This document shows, piece by piece, positions 1 to 5,739 of a stretch of DNA of 5,739 nucleotides (the stretch's first letter is position 1; every line of letters starts with the position of its first letter). Made by a program: the position numbers and the translations under genes. The notes below the pieces were generated by a model. That model saw nothing but the letters and a program-made list of their open reading frames with translations. It ran no database searches and had not been told where the DNA came from. This DNA comes from Methanobacterium sp. (GTDB lineage: Archaea; Methanobacteriota; Methanobacteria; Methanobacteriales; Methanobacteriaceae): NCBI GenBank assembly GCA_009712615.1, contig WASR01000063.1, forward strand, positions 1 through 5,739, given 5' to 3'.

Positions 1-7
1 GATTTTT

Positions 8-56
8 TATGAAATAAAAATAAAATAGAGAAATAATTCTCCGGTTATGGAGAATT
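8..56 (-). terminator. Probable lon transcription terminator (stem-loop plus U-rich tract)
   Basis: Just beyond the lon stop codon, AATTCTCC (35-42) pairs perfectly with GGAGAATT (49-56) across a 6-nt loop. Reading on the minus strand, the stem is followed by a T-rich run over about 34 down to 8. Archaeal termination relies mainly on U-rich tracts, and a preceding hairpin is compatible with it. The 74 bases left of lon hold no gene that I can support. Confidence 0.6.
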
Positions 57-74
57 TCCTCTTGGTAGATTTTT

Positions 75-2456
75 TTAGATTCCGGCTCCGCCTGGCACAT
101 GGTCATCGTTGGTTATGCCCATGAGCATAGGTTTTGGAAGTTCGATTCCTATGGTTTCTTTGATAACGTCTTCTACTGTCTCCACTGGTATGAAGGTTAT
201 CTCAGATTTGACATCTTCTGGAACATCGTCAAGGTCTTTAACATTCTCTTTAGGCAGGATGATGCGGTTTATTCCTGCACGGTGAGCTGCAAGTACCTTT
301 TCTTTGATTCCACCAACAGGAAGTACGGCTCCTCTAAGGGATATTTCGCCGGTCATTGCCAGTTTAGGATCGACTTCATGACCTGTTACAAGTGAGGCTA
401 TGGTACTCAGTAGTGCTACACCTGCGGATGGTCCATCTTTAGGTATTGCCCCGGAAGGTACGTGTATATGAAGGTCTTTTTTATCGAATTCAGCGTTTTT
501 CATGCTGAAGGCCAGCCTTGAACGAATCAATGTCTGGGATATTTTTGCAGATTCCTTCATCACATCTCCTAACTGTCCTGTGAGTGTTAATTTGCCTGTT
601 CCGGGCATGAAAGCCCCTTCAATGAACAGTATATCTCCACCTACTGGAGTCCATGCTAGCCCTGTAACAACTCCTGGAGGGTTGTTTTTACCTGCTCTGT
701 TGTTCTGTGTGAGTTCATGTCCGAGTATGTCGTAAAGCATGTCTGATTTTACAACGTAAGGTAGTTCAACATTTCCGAGAACTATCTTCTCAGATACTAC
801 TCTTGCAACTGCTGATAGCTGTCTTTTTATTCCCCTAACACCTGCTTCTCTTGTGTACTTTTCTATGATGGTTTTAAGTGCTTCATCTTCTATTTGAAGT
901 TGTTCAGGGTCGATTCCATGATCTTCGAGTACTTCGGGTATTAGGTGTTGTTTGGCTATGTTGAATTTTTCATGGCTTGTGTAACTGCCTATTTCTATGG
1001 TTTCCATACGGTCCCTGAGTGGTCCTGGAATATCTCTGAAGGAGTTGGCTGTGGCTATGAAGAACACATCTGAAAGATCGTAGGGTACCTCTAGGTAATG
1101 GTCTGAGAAGCTGTCGTTTTGTTCAGGATCAAGTACCTCTAGGAGTGCGCTTGCAGGGTCGCCGTTGTAGGCTGCCATGAGTTTGTCAACTTCATCCAGT
1201 ATAAATACTGGGTTTGTTGTTCCTGCACGTTTCATTCCCTGTATGATTCTTCCTGGAAGGGCTCCTAGGTAGGTTCTTCTGTGACCCCTTATCTCTGCTT
1301 CGTCTTTAACTCCTCCAAGACTTATTCTCACATATTCTCTTCCTAGGACTTCGGCTATACTTCTACCTAAACTGGTTTTTCCAGTTCCTGGTGGACCTAC
1401 CAGGAGGAGTATGGATCCCTGTTTGTTCTGTTTGAGTTTCATCACAGTCAAGTGCTGGATGATACGATCTTTGACTTTTTCAAGTCCGTAGTGCTGTTCA
1501 TTCAGCAATTTTCTGGCTGCTTCAATATCCACATCTTTTATTTCACTTTTTCCCCATGGAAGGTTTGTTAGGAGGTCTAGGTAACTTCTGATGATGTTTT
1601 CTTCTGAACTGTGTGGTCCTTGTCTGTCTAATTTGTCCACTTCTTCAAATGCCACTTCCTTAACTTCTTCAGGCATTTCAGATTCTTCAATCAGTTCTCT
1701 GTAATCTTTTTTGCCGCTTCCACCTTGAGAATCATTCAGTTCTTCCTGAATGGCTTTTAACTGTTCTTTCAACATGTTCTCCCTGTGGGTTCTGTTCATT
1801 TCATTGTTGAATTTTGCAGCTAGTTCCATCTGGAAGTTGATGGATTCTTTCTGTTCTATGAGGATGTCTATAAATTTGAGACTTTTATCCTTCAAAGATC
1901 TGATTTCAAGGAGTTCTTGTTGTTCCTCTATTGAAATCCTGAGGTATGGATAGACGTACCCCATGATCTGACCAAGGTCAGTTAACTTGTTTATCTGATC
2001 TACATATGCCTGTGAGCCTTTGAAGTTTTGACTCATCTCAGATACCAGATCTTTAATGTGTTCAACAATTTCCTGCTGATTTTCTTCATCAAGATCTATG
2101 ATGTCTGGTATTACTCTGTAAGAAGCTTTAAATCCGGAACCGTCAGGAATTACATCTTCTATTTCTACCCTTTCTTCTACATGGACCATTATTTGGTAGA
2201 AGTCTTTCATTGGTTTGATATTTTCTATCCGGATCAAGGTTCCGACATTGTAGAGATCAGACTCTGAGTAAAGTCCCTCTAGATTATCTTCTTTAACTGC
2301 AACGGCTATGGCTTGGAAATCATCGTTGGCAACTTTTTGATAGATCTCACCGCCTACCTTTTTGCCGATCTTGAGGGTCATCTTGGTGCCCTGTATCAAG
2401 ACCTTGTCTGGAATAACTAGTACTGATAATTTTTTATTAACGTTTATATCGTTCAT
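75..2456 (-). CDS. lon: ATP-dependent protease Lon, bacterial-type LonA
   Basis: This is an ATP-dependent serine protease that unfolds and degrades damaged or regulatory proteins in the cytoplasm as a hexameric ring. Residues about 10-200 fit the Lon N-terminal substrate-binding domain, followed by the helical linker at about 200-250. The AAA+ module has Walker A GPPGTGKT (354-361), pore-loop Tyr396 in GHRRTYLG, Walker B ILDEVDK (D421, E422), sensor-1 Asn471, an Arg finger near 481-483 and a sensor-2 Arg541. The protease domain has KDGPSAG with nucleophile Ser677 and the dyad Lys720, 43 residues later as in E. coli Lon (S679/K722). Length is 793 aa against 784 in E. coli, with a tail of about 20 extra residues. 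No membrane segment sits between Walker A and B, so it is soluble LonA, not the membrane LonB usual in archaea. The ATG is preceded by GTGAT (2460-2464) at 3 nt, matching the AGGAGGTGAT Shine-Dalgarno. It lies 59 bp downstream of the arsR-like gene. No frame damage was seen. Confidence 0.97.
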   Translation of the reverse strand: MNDINVNKKLSVLVIPDKVLIQGTKMTLKIGKKVGGEIYQKVANDDFQAIAVAVKEDNLEGLYSESDLYNVGTLIRIENIKPMKDFYQIMVHVEERVEIEDVIPDGSGFKASYRVIPDIIDLDEENQQEIVEHIKDLVSEMSQNFKGSQAYVDQINKLTDLGQIMGYVYPYLRISIEEQQELLEIRSLKDKSLKFIDILIEQKESINFQMELAAKFNNEMNRTHRENMLKEQLKAIQEELNDSQGGSGKKDYRELIEESEMPEEVKEVAFEEVDKLDRQGPHSSEENIIRSYLDLLTNLPWGKSEIKDVDIEAARKLLNEQHYGLEKVKDRIIQHLTVMKLKQNKQGSILLLVGPPGTGKTSLGRSIAEVLGREYVRISLGGVKDEAEIRGHRRTYLGALPGRIIQGMKRAGTTNPVFILDEVDKLMAAYNGDPASALLEVLDPEQNDSFSDHYLEVPYDLSDVFFIATANSFRDIPGPLRDRMETIEIGSYTSHEKFNIAKQHLIPEVLEDHGIDPEQLQIEDEALKTIIEKYTREAGVRGIKRQLSAVARVVSEKIVLGNVELPYVVKSDMLYDILGHELTQNNRAGKNNPPGVVTGLAWTPVGGDILFIEGAFMPGTGKLTLTGQLGDVMKESAKISQTLIRSRLAFSMKNAEFDKKDLHIHVPSGAIPKDGPSAGVALLSTIASLVTGHEVDPKLAMTGEISLRGAVLPVGGIKEKVLAAHRAGINRIILPKENVKDLDDVPEDVKSEITFIPVETVEDVIKETIGIELPKPMLMGITNDDHVPGGAGI

Positions 2457-2515
2457 GGTATCACTTTTGGAGGATTTTTTTAGGATTTAGGTAATTTTAT
2501 GCAAATAGAATTAAT

Positions 2516-2857
2516 TTATTCTTCGTTGTGTTCGCATTTGTTGAAAACACAACAAAAGAGGGAATCAATTTTTTCTTTGTGTTTAACTAGGGCGTTTTTA
2601 TTAAATGTGTAGTAAATATAATTTCCTTGCTTGTTGGAATGTAGTATGTTTACTGTTTTGAGTATTTTCAGGTGTTGGGATGCTGCTGGCTGAGTTAAGC
2701 CCATCAACTCTGCCATTTCAGTGACGCTGGAACTTTTTTTTTCAGTTGATGCCAAGCAGTAAATAAGAATTAACCTGTTGACATTTCCCAGAGCTTTAAA
2801 TAATTCTTCCAATTCCTCTGATTGATCTTCGTCATCAGGTTTAATTCTCAACATCAT
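2516..2857 (-). CDS. ArsR/SmtB-family winged-helix transcriptional regulator
   Basis: This is a 113-aa dimeric DNA-binding repressor type, probably cytoplasmic. An N-terminal helix with FKALGNVNRLILIYCL (20-35) is typical of ArsR proteins. It is followed by the helix-turn-helix (about 45-66, with LTQPAASQHLKIL) and a beta-wing (about 72-84, NKQGNYIYYTF). The arsenic-type ELCVCDL metal site in the recognition helix region is absent. Instead, cysteines occur at 34, 102, 103 and 108, with His93 and His110, so a C-terminal metal or thiol sensor site is possible. The frame is open to an ATG at 2956, but the extra 33 residues are hydrophobic and lysine-rich and their DNA holds the TATA box and palindrome. 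I therefore chose the tandem ATGs at 2857/2854, which give a short or leaderless transcript. It probably autoregulates and may be co-transcribed with lon. The inducer (metal, oxidant, heat) cannot be read from the sequence. The family call is firm; the ligand is unknown. Confidence 0.88.
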   Translation of the reverse strand: MMLRIKPDDEDQSEELEELFKALGNVNRLILIYCLASTEKKSSSVTEMAELMGLTQPAASQHLKILKTVNILHSNKQGNYIYYTFNKNALVKHKEKIDSLFCCVFNKCEHNEE

Positions 2858-2862
2858 GTTAC

Positions 2863-2878
2863 ATAAGTATATACTTAT
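2863..2878. promoter_or_regulatory. Perfect 16-bp palindrome, candidate ArsR operator
   Basis: ATAAGTATATACTTAT is its own reverse complement over all 16 bases. It lies between the TATA box (2882-2889) and the predicted transcription start (about 2861), where a bound dimer would block RNA polymerase. Winged-helix ArsR dimers bind AT-rich inverted repeats of this kind. Next to it, CTTATAT recurs at 2874-2880 and 2882-2888, so a second overlapping half-site is possible. That it is the operator of the adjacent regulator is inference. Confidence 0.55.
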
Positions 2879-2881
2879 ATG

Positions 2882-2897
2882 CTTATATACCTTTCTG
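2882..2897 (-). promoter_or_regulatory. Archaeal BRE/TATA promoter of the arsR-like gene
   Basis: On the minus strand the sequence reads CAGAAAGGTATATAAG, a purine-rich BRE-like AGAAAGG followed directly by the TATA box TATATAAG (2889 down to 2882). The TATA centre lies about 29 nt from the ATG at 2857. The usual offset of about 25 nt would start the transcript near 2861, leaderless or nearly so. This also argues against the longer upstream start at 2956. The + strand of the same element reads CTTATATAC, which could serve as a TATA box rightward. Confidence 0.65.
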
Positions 2898-2930
2898 TTT
2901 TTCAAAAAAAATAACAATTTCAAATACCAT

Positions 2931-2940
2931 AGTATAAACT
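2931..2940 (+). promoter_or_regulatory. Weak TATA-like element for the rightward gene
   Basis: AGTATAAACT contains TATAAA at 2933-2938, about 40 nt before the ATG at 2978. This predicts a start near 2961 and a short leader. The match is modest in an AT-rich region, and the stronger CTTATATAC at 2882-2890 is an alternative that would give a leader of about 65 nt. Around it, AACAATTTCAAATA (2913-2926) recurs as AACAATTTTTCAAATA (2944-2959), an imperfect direct repeat about 31 bp apart. Confidence 0.3.
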
Positions 2941-2977
2941 GTAAACAATTTTTCAAATAACAGGGCCTGTGTTTAAA

Positions 2978-4123
2978 ATGGAAACAACAGAAATAACCCG
3001 AGTAAATGATTTAATGACTGATTTTGCAGTTAACACTGGATTAGATCCAAAATTTTCATCACCTGTGAGGTATTTATGGACAGATGCCTTTGCTGTCTGT
3101 AACTACATGGGACTTTACAACTTAACAGGTGACACCAAGTATCTCGATCTTGGAACAAATCTCATTAACCAAGTACACCATGTGCTAGGTAAATTAAGGG
3201 ATAAATCTGGCTGGATAAGTGGCCTGGACGAAACAAAAGGTGAAAAACATCCAACCCGGGGTGGACTGAGAATAGGGAAAAAAATGGATGAAAGGGAACA
3301 AAATCAGGAATATGATGAAATTCTTGAGTGGGAAAGGGATGGTCAATATTACCACTACATAACCAAATGGATACACGCACTTGACATCACAGCCAAGGCA
3401 TCGGGTGATCCAAAATATCTTCAATGGGCTGGAGAGTTACTTAAAACAACCCATGATGCATTCATATATTCAACGGCTCCAAACATTCCACTCCGAATCT
3501 ACTGGAAGATGAGCGTGGATCTCAAACGGCCATTGGTAAGTTCTATGGGTCAGCAAGATCCCATGGATGGCTATTTAACATACAAAGAAACAGAAACCCT
3601 ATCTGCCAAATTTGATGGACAAAAATTTGAAAGGGAAATTCAAGAAATTAGCACCATATGTAAGATGATGGATCTTAAAACCAACGATCCACTGGGTATA
3701 GGAGGAATTATGGCAGATGCAACACGAACAACTCAGTTAATGGTTTACGGTTCCATTAAAAGACCGGAAATATTGGAAAATCTTCTTAACTCATCATTAC
3801 TTGGTATCAGATCCTACTTGGGCACAGGTCAATTATCATTAGATCCAGAATACAGGCTGGCATTCCGTGAACTTGGGCTTTCAATAGGGTTTAAGGGATT
3901 GAATCTCATGGAGAAATGTATAAAAAACAATCCAGGAATATTCATATCCACCCACCTTAAGCAGCTAAAACAGCTTGAAAACTACAGTTATATGGTTAGA
4001 TATATCGATGAATACTGGTCAGATCCAAAAAATCAGGAATCCATGAACTGGAAGGAACACAGGGATATTAACACTGTAATGTTGGCAACTGCCGTGTATC
4101 CTGATGGATTTTTAATAATCTAA
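2978..4123 (+). CDS. Conserved protein of unknown function, probable (alpha/alpha) toroid enzyme
   Basis: Function is unknown. The protein (381 aa) has no signal peptide or membrane segment, so it is probably cytoplasmic. Numbered from the ATG, it has dense motifs typical of an active site: RYLWTDA (31-37), VHHVLG (66-71), GWISG (78-82), HPTRGGLRIG (91-100), EWERDGQYYHY (117-127) then TKW and H133, YWKMS (175-179), SMGQQDP (189-195), and near the C-terminus WKEHRDIN (358-365) and PDG (375-377). Two stretches, about 36-71 and 123-164, share a helix-turn-helix pattern with TGDTKYLDLG versus SGDPKYLQWA followed by a His. This suggests an (alpha/alpha) six-hairpin barrel as in N-acylglucosamine 2-epimerase and several sugar hydrolases or lyases. 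From memory, very similar motif strings occur in uncharacterised bacterial proteins. An in-frame GTG at 2969 is an alternative start (AGGG 3 nt upstream); I prefer the ATG. It is divergent from the arsR-like gene and may share its regulation. Confidence 0.85.
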   Translation: METTEITRVNDLMTDFAVNTGLDPKFSSPVRYLWTDAFAVCNYMGLYNLTGDTKYLDLGTNLINQVHHVLGKLRDKSGWISGLDETKGEKHPTRGGLRIGKKMDEREQNQEYDEILEWERDGQYYHYITKWIHALDITAKASGDPKYLQWAGELLKTTHDAFIYSTAPNIPLRIYWKMSVDLKRPLVSSMGQQDPMDGYLTYKETETLSAKFDGQKFEREIQEISTICKMMDLKTNDPLGIGGIMADATRTTQLMVYGSIKRPEILENLLNSSLLGIRSYLGTGQLSLDPEYRLAFRELGLSIGFKGLNLMEKCIKNNPGIFISTHLKQLKQLENYSYMVRYIDEYWSDPKNQESMNWKEHRDINTVMLATAVYPDGFLII

Positions 4124-4143
4124 CCAAAAAGAATAAATAATGA
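4124..4143 (-). terminator. U-rich tract ending the OB-fold gene transcript
   Basis: The 20 bases between two convergent stop codons read, on the minus strand, TCATTATTTATTCTTTTTGG. A T-rich stretch right after a stop codon is the usual archaeal termination signal. No stem was seen. The rightward gene has no comparable T tract before it enters the OB-fold gene, so the two transcripts probably overlap at their 3' ends. Confidence 0.45.
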
Positions 4144-4791
4144 TTAAATTGGGTTGGTATTGGAATTGTTTGAATTACTTGTTGGGGTAGATGAATTTAT
4201 GGGAGTGATGTTTGCTGAATTATCAGGGGTTGAACTGTTGGTTTGGTTGTTTGATGGGCTCGTGAATGGAACACTCACCACAGTTGGAGCTGCTATGGGC
4301 GTTGCCTCAATGTATCTTGCAGTTAGCTTTGGTATTATGAGCTGCCCATTGGAAATTGAAACGTAGTTGTAAGTTCCGACCACATCACCGTAAACAGTTA
4401 CAATGTCCCCGGCTTTAAACTGAGTTTGGGCATTGTAGGTTACAAATATGAGATCCGAAGTGGACCATCCACCATTTACAGGAGTTACAGACATAACTAT
4501 TTGCGTCTTCCCGTTATTGGAGTTTATGGAAACTATCTGTCCACTAAATTTTACATGCTGTCCTTTATACTTTCCAATGTTGGTACTGAGCTCTTGATAA
4601 CCCACAGAGATACATGAGGCTTCGTACTGGGTCAGAGCATTTCCACTTAGCGGTGCATCTGCATAAACAACATTGAAAACTAGTAGAGCTATTAATATAA
4701 TTGCCACAACAGCTGCTATGATAATTCCAATTCTGTTTCTTAAACTCTGATCAAAAAACCAGTTTATAAAGTCCTGCAATCTGTCCCTCAT
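4144..4791 (-). CDS. Membrane-anchored OB-fold protein with Asn/Ser/Thr-rich tail
   Basis: This is a 215-aa protein whose exact role is unknown. A basic-acidic cytoplasmic N-terminus (1-20) precedes one strongly hydrophobic segment (about 21-44, ending VVYA), either an anchor or an uncleaved signal. Residues about 70-162 look like an OB-fold: strands near HVKFSGQIVSI (79-89), KTQIVMSV (95-102), DLIFVTY (113-119), GDIVTVYGDVVG (128-139) and IIPKLTARYIE (152-162). This resembles the tRNA_anti-like/OB domains found in secreted archaeal and bacterial proteins, although binding of nucleic acid outside the cell is doubtful. The tail from about 163 is low-complexity with five N-glycosylation sequons (Asn 182, 185, 194, 199, 208), consistent with a cell-wall-spanning, glycosylated stalk. 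One Cys (60) follows the membrane segment. A likely Shine-Dalgarno, AGAGGGG, sits at 4797-4803, 5 nt before the ATG. It lies 88 bp downstream of the TPR gene, in the same direction. Confidence 0.85.
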   Translation of the reverse strand: MRDRLQDFINWFFDQSLRNRIGIIIAAVVAIILIALLVFNVVYADAPLSGNALTQYEASCISVGYQELSTNIGKYKGQHVKFSGQIVSINSNNGKTQIVMSVTPVNGGWSTSDLIFVTYNAQTQFKAGDIVTVYGDVVGTYNYVSISNGQLIIPKLTARYIEATPIAAPTVVSVPFTSPSNNQTNSSTPDNSANITPINSSTPTSNSNNSNTNPI

Positions 4792-4835
4792 ATTAACCCC
4801 TCTTACACTTAAACAACATATATTCCCTACATTAC

Positions 4836-4848
4836 ATCTTAAATTTCC
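4836..4848 (-). promoter_or_regulatory. Possible BRE/TATA promoter for the OB-fold gene
   Basis: On the minus strand GGAAATTTAAGAT combines a BRE-like GGAAA with a TATA-like TTTAAGAT. A start about 25 nt downstream (near 4815) would leave a leader of about 24 nt that keeps the AGAGGGG ribosome-binding site. Alternatives in the same gap are TTTATTTAT (around 4851-4859) and AATATATG (around 4817-4824); the latter would start transcription inside the Shine-Dalgarno. The evidence is weak because the gap is AT-rich. Confidence 0.3.
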
Positions 4849-4879
4849 ACATAAATAAAGTTAAACCCACATTTTTTCT

Positions 4880-5739
4880 CTATAGATTCTCAAGACATTC
4901 GTCCTTTAGTATTTTCGCATCCTCGTTGGATGGATTTATAACCAGAGCCCTTCTGAAGCATTCAATAGCCTTTTCATAACGATTAAGTTCGAGTAATGCT
5001 ACTCCCTTGTTACAGATGAATGCATCGTTTCCATTGTCATGTTTGAGGGCTTCGTTGTAACATTTCAATGCTTCATCGTACCTTCCAAGTTCCATGAGTG
5101 CATTGCCCTTTCTGTTCCACATTGCGGCATCAGGTGATAAATCAAGACAGAGCTCAAGGGCCTTGTCATAACAGTCCAGTGCTTCTTCAGTTCTTTCTAA
5201 TTCTGAGAGTATGTTGCCTTTAGCATTCCAAACATCTGGATCTTCAGGGTTTATCTGCAGTATCTTGTTGTAACATTCGAGTGCAGAGTTCAGTTCTCCC
5301 AGCATTTCCAAGATAAAACCCCTCCAGTAGAGTACTATTTCGTTTTCATCATTGATCTTCATGGCTTTATCACTGCATTTTAAAGCCTTCTGGGGTTGAT
5401 TTGAATTTAAAAGTGCGATGGCTTTGTTGTTGTAAAGGTACTCATTGTTAGAATCTATTTCAATTGCCTTGTTGTAACAGTCCACAGCTTCTTTAAATCT
5501 TCCAAGTCTGGATAGATTGTCCCCCTTTTTGTTTAGGAGGTAAACATCGTTTGGATCAAATTTAAGGGCAGCCGAATAACAGACCACCGATTTATTGTAT
5601 TTGCCAACATCAAAGAGTATGTCTGCCCTTTTTGCTATGAGGGACTTTTCATCGATCTTTTTACCTTCCCACTCCTCGATGGGAAGTTTTTTAAATCTAA
5701 TTACTTGAAAAAGTGAAGAATCTTCGGTATCTTCGGGAT
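4880..5739 (-). CDS. Tetratricopeptide repeat (TPR) protein, 5' end outside the window
   Basis: The visible 285 or so residues contain seven consecutive TPR units, a helix-pair scaffold for protein-protein interaction. The first, starting KSLIAKRADILFDVGKYNKS, is encoded from about 5647, and the last ends near 4925, before a short tail ending in ENL. Units are 34 residues except the fifth, which is 37 (insertion around LCLDLSPD). Consensus positions are clear: W/Y, G, L, G-R, A, Y, A and P, as in GNALMELGRYDEALKCYNEA. A GTG at 5587 could be taken as a start, but the same frame continues upstream without a stop or ATG to the window edge. It codes for the first half of TPR 1 and a charged segment including VIRFKKLPIEEWEGKK, so the gene is truncated by the window and the GTG is an internal valine. 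No signal or membrane segment is visible in this part. The partner is unknown. Such proteins are numerous in Methanobacteriales, which fits the inferred host. Confidence 0.9.
   Translation of the reverse strand, partial: PEDTEDSSLFQVIRFKKLPIEEWEGKKIDEKSLIAKRADILFDVGKYNKSVVCYSAALKFDPNDVYLLNKKGDNLSRLGRFKEAVDCYNKAIEIDSNNEYLYNNKAIALLNSNQPQKALKCSDKAMKINDENEIVLYWRGFILEMLGELNSALECYNKILQINPEDPDVWNAKGNILSELERTEEALDCYDKALELCLDLSPDAAMWNRKGNALMELGRYDEALKCYNEALKHDNGNDAFICNKGVALLELNRYEKAIECFRRALVINPSNEDAKILKDECLENL
4925..5647 (-). repeat. Seven tandem TPR-coding units (about 102 bp each)
   Basis: The repeat is clear at protein level and partly at DNA level. On the + strand, TTGTAACA or close variants recur at a similar position in several units (for example near 5056, 5267 and 5471), matching the CYN/CYD codons. 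One unit is 111 bp instead of 102. The DNA copies are diverged, so the array is old rather than a recent amplification. Confidence 0.7.

Noticed and set aside
99..395. 98-codon open frame on the + strand inside lon
   Set aside because: It is antisense to the conserved protease domain of lon, and its translation is Phe/Tyr/Cys-rich without any recognisable motif.
502..735. 77-codon + strand frame inside lon
   Set aside because: It is a shadow of the lon protease domain, with no family resemblance and no plausible ribosome-binding site considered convincing.
1750..2267. Two + strand frames opposite the lon N-terminal region
   Set aside because: Both are antisense to well-conserved Lon coding sequence; their composition is that of complement-strand artefacts.
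2858..2956. N-terminal 33-codon extension of the arsR-like gene from an ATG at 2956
   Set aside because: The stretch overlaps the TATA box and palindrome, is not part of the ArsR domain, and would need a promoter further upstream inside the rightward gene's leader.
2960..2970. Short inverted repeat ACAGG-G-CCTGT before the unknown gene
   Set aside because: Five-base arms are short enough to be chance, and the repeat overlaps the candidate GTG start; there is no independent support for a regulatory role.
3165..3424. Two minus-strand frames inside the unknown enzyme gene
   Set aside because: They lie opposite the most conserved motifs of the + strand gene and have no recognisable content.
4154..4617. 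Two + strand frames opposite the OB-fold gene
   Set aside because: They are antisense to a gene with clear anchor, OB domain and tail. The Val/Gly/Leu-rich translation of the first mirrors the Asn/Ser/Thr-rich tail codons.
4925..5647. Repeated DNA at about 102-bp spacing, considered as a CRISPR or satellite array
   Set aside because: The periodicity is fully explained by in-frame 34-residue TPR units; there are no identical repeats with unique spacers.

Overview
The window most likely comes from a methanogenic archaeon of the Methanobacterium type. The DNA is AT-rich. The arsR-like gene has an archaeal BRE/TATA promoter placed so that its transcript would be nearly leaderless. The lon ribosome-binding site is a GTGAT-type match to the archaeal anti-Shine-Dalgarno. 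One protein is a membrane-anchored, OB-fold, sequon-rich surface protein, and another is a TPR protein of a style abundant in Methanobacteriales. The lineage is an inference from these traits and from recalled family distributions; no rRNA or other marker is present.

Layout, left to right. Positions 1-74 hold a stem-loop plus U-rich terminator for lon. Positions 75-2456 (minus) encode a complete bacterial-type Lon protease (LonA, 793 aa) with all ATPase and Ser-Lys protease residues. Positions 2516-2857 (minus) encode a small ArsR-family winged-helix regulator with a Cys-rich tail; it lies 59 bp upstream of lon in the same direction, so the two could be co-transcribed. The divergent region 2858-2977 contains the arsR TATA box, a perfect 16-bp palindrome that is a good operator candidate, and a weaker TATA-like element for the rightward gene. 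Positions 2978-4123 (plus) encode a roughly 381-aa protein of a conserved but functionally unknown family, rich in His/Asp/Glu/Trp motifs and helical-hairpin repeats that suggest an (alpha/alpha) toroid enzyme. It converges with 4144-4791 (minus), a membrane-anchored OB-fold protein with an Asn/Ser/Thr-rich tail. Positions 4880-5739 (minus) encode a TPR-repeat protein whose frame stays open to the window edge, so its 5' end is missing.

How the genes may work together. The best functional hypothesis is an arsR-lon stress unit: a possibly metal- or thiol-responsive repressor, autoregulated through the palindrome, controlling a protein quality-control protease and perhaps the divergent unknown enzyme. 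The TPR and OB-fold genes are co-oriented with an 88-bp gap and may be independent or loosely linked. No tRNA, rRNA, CRISPR, insertion sequence or attachment site was seen.
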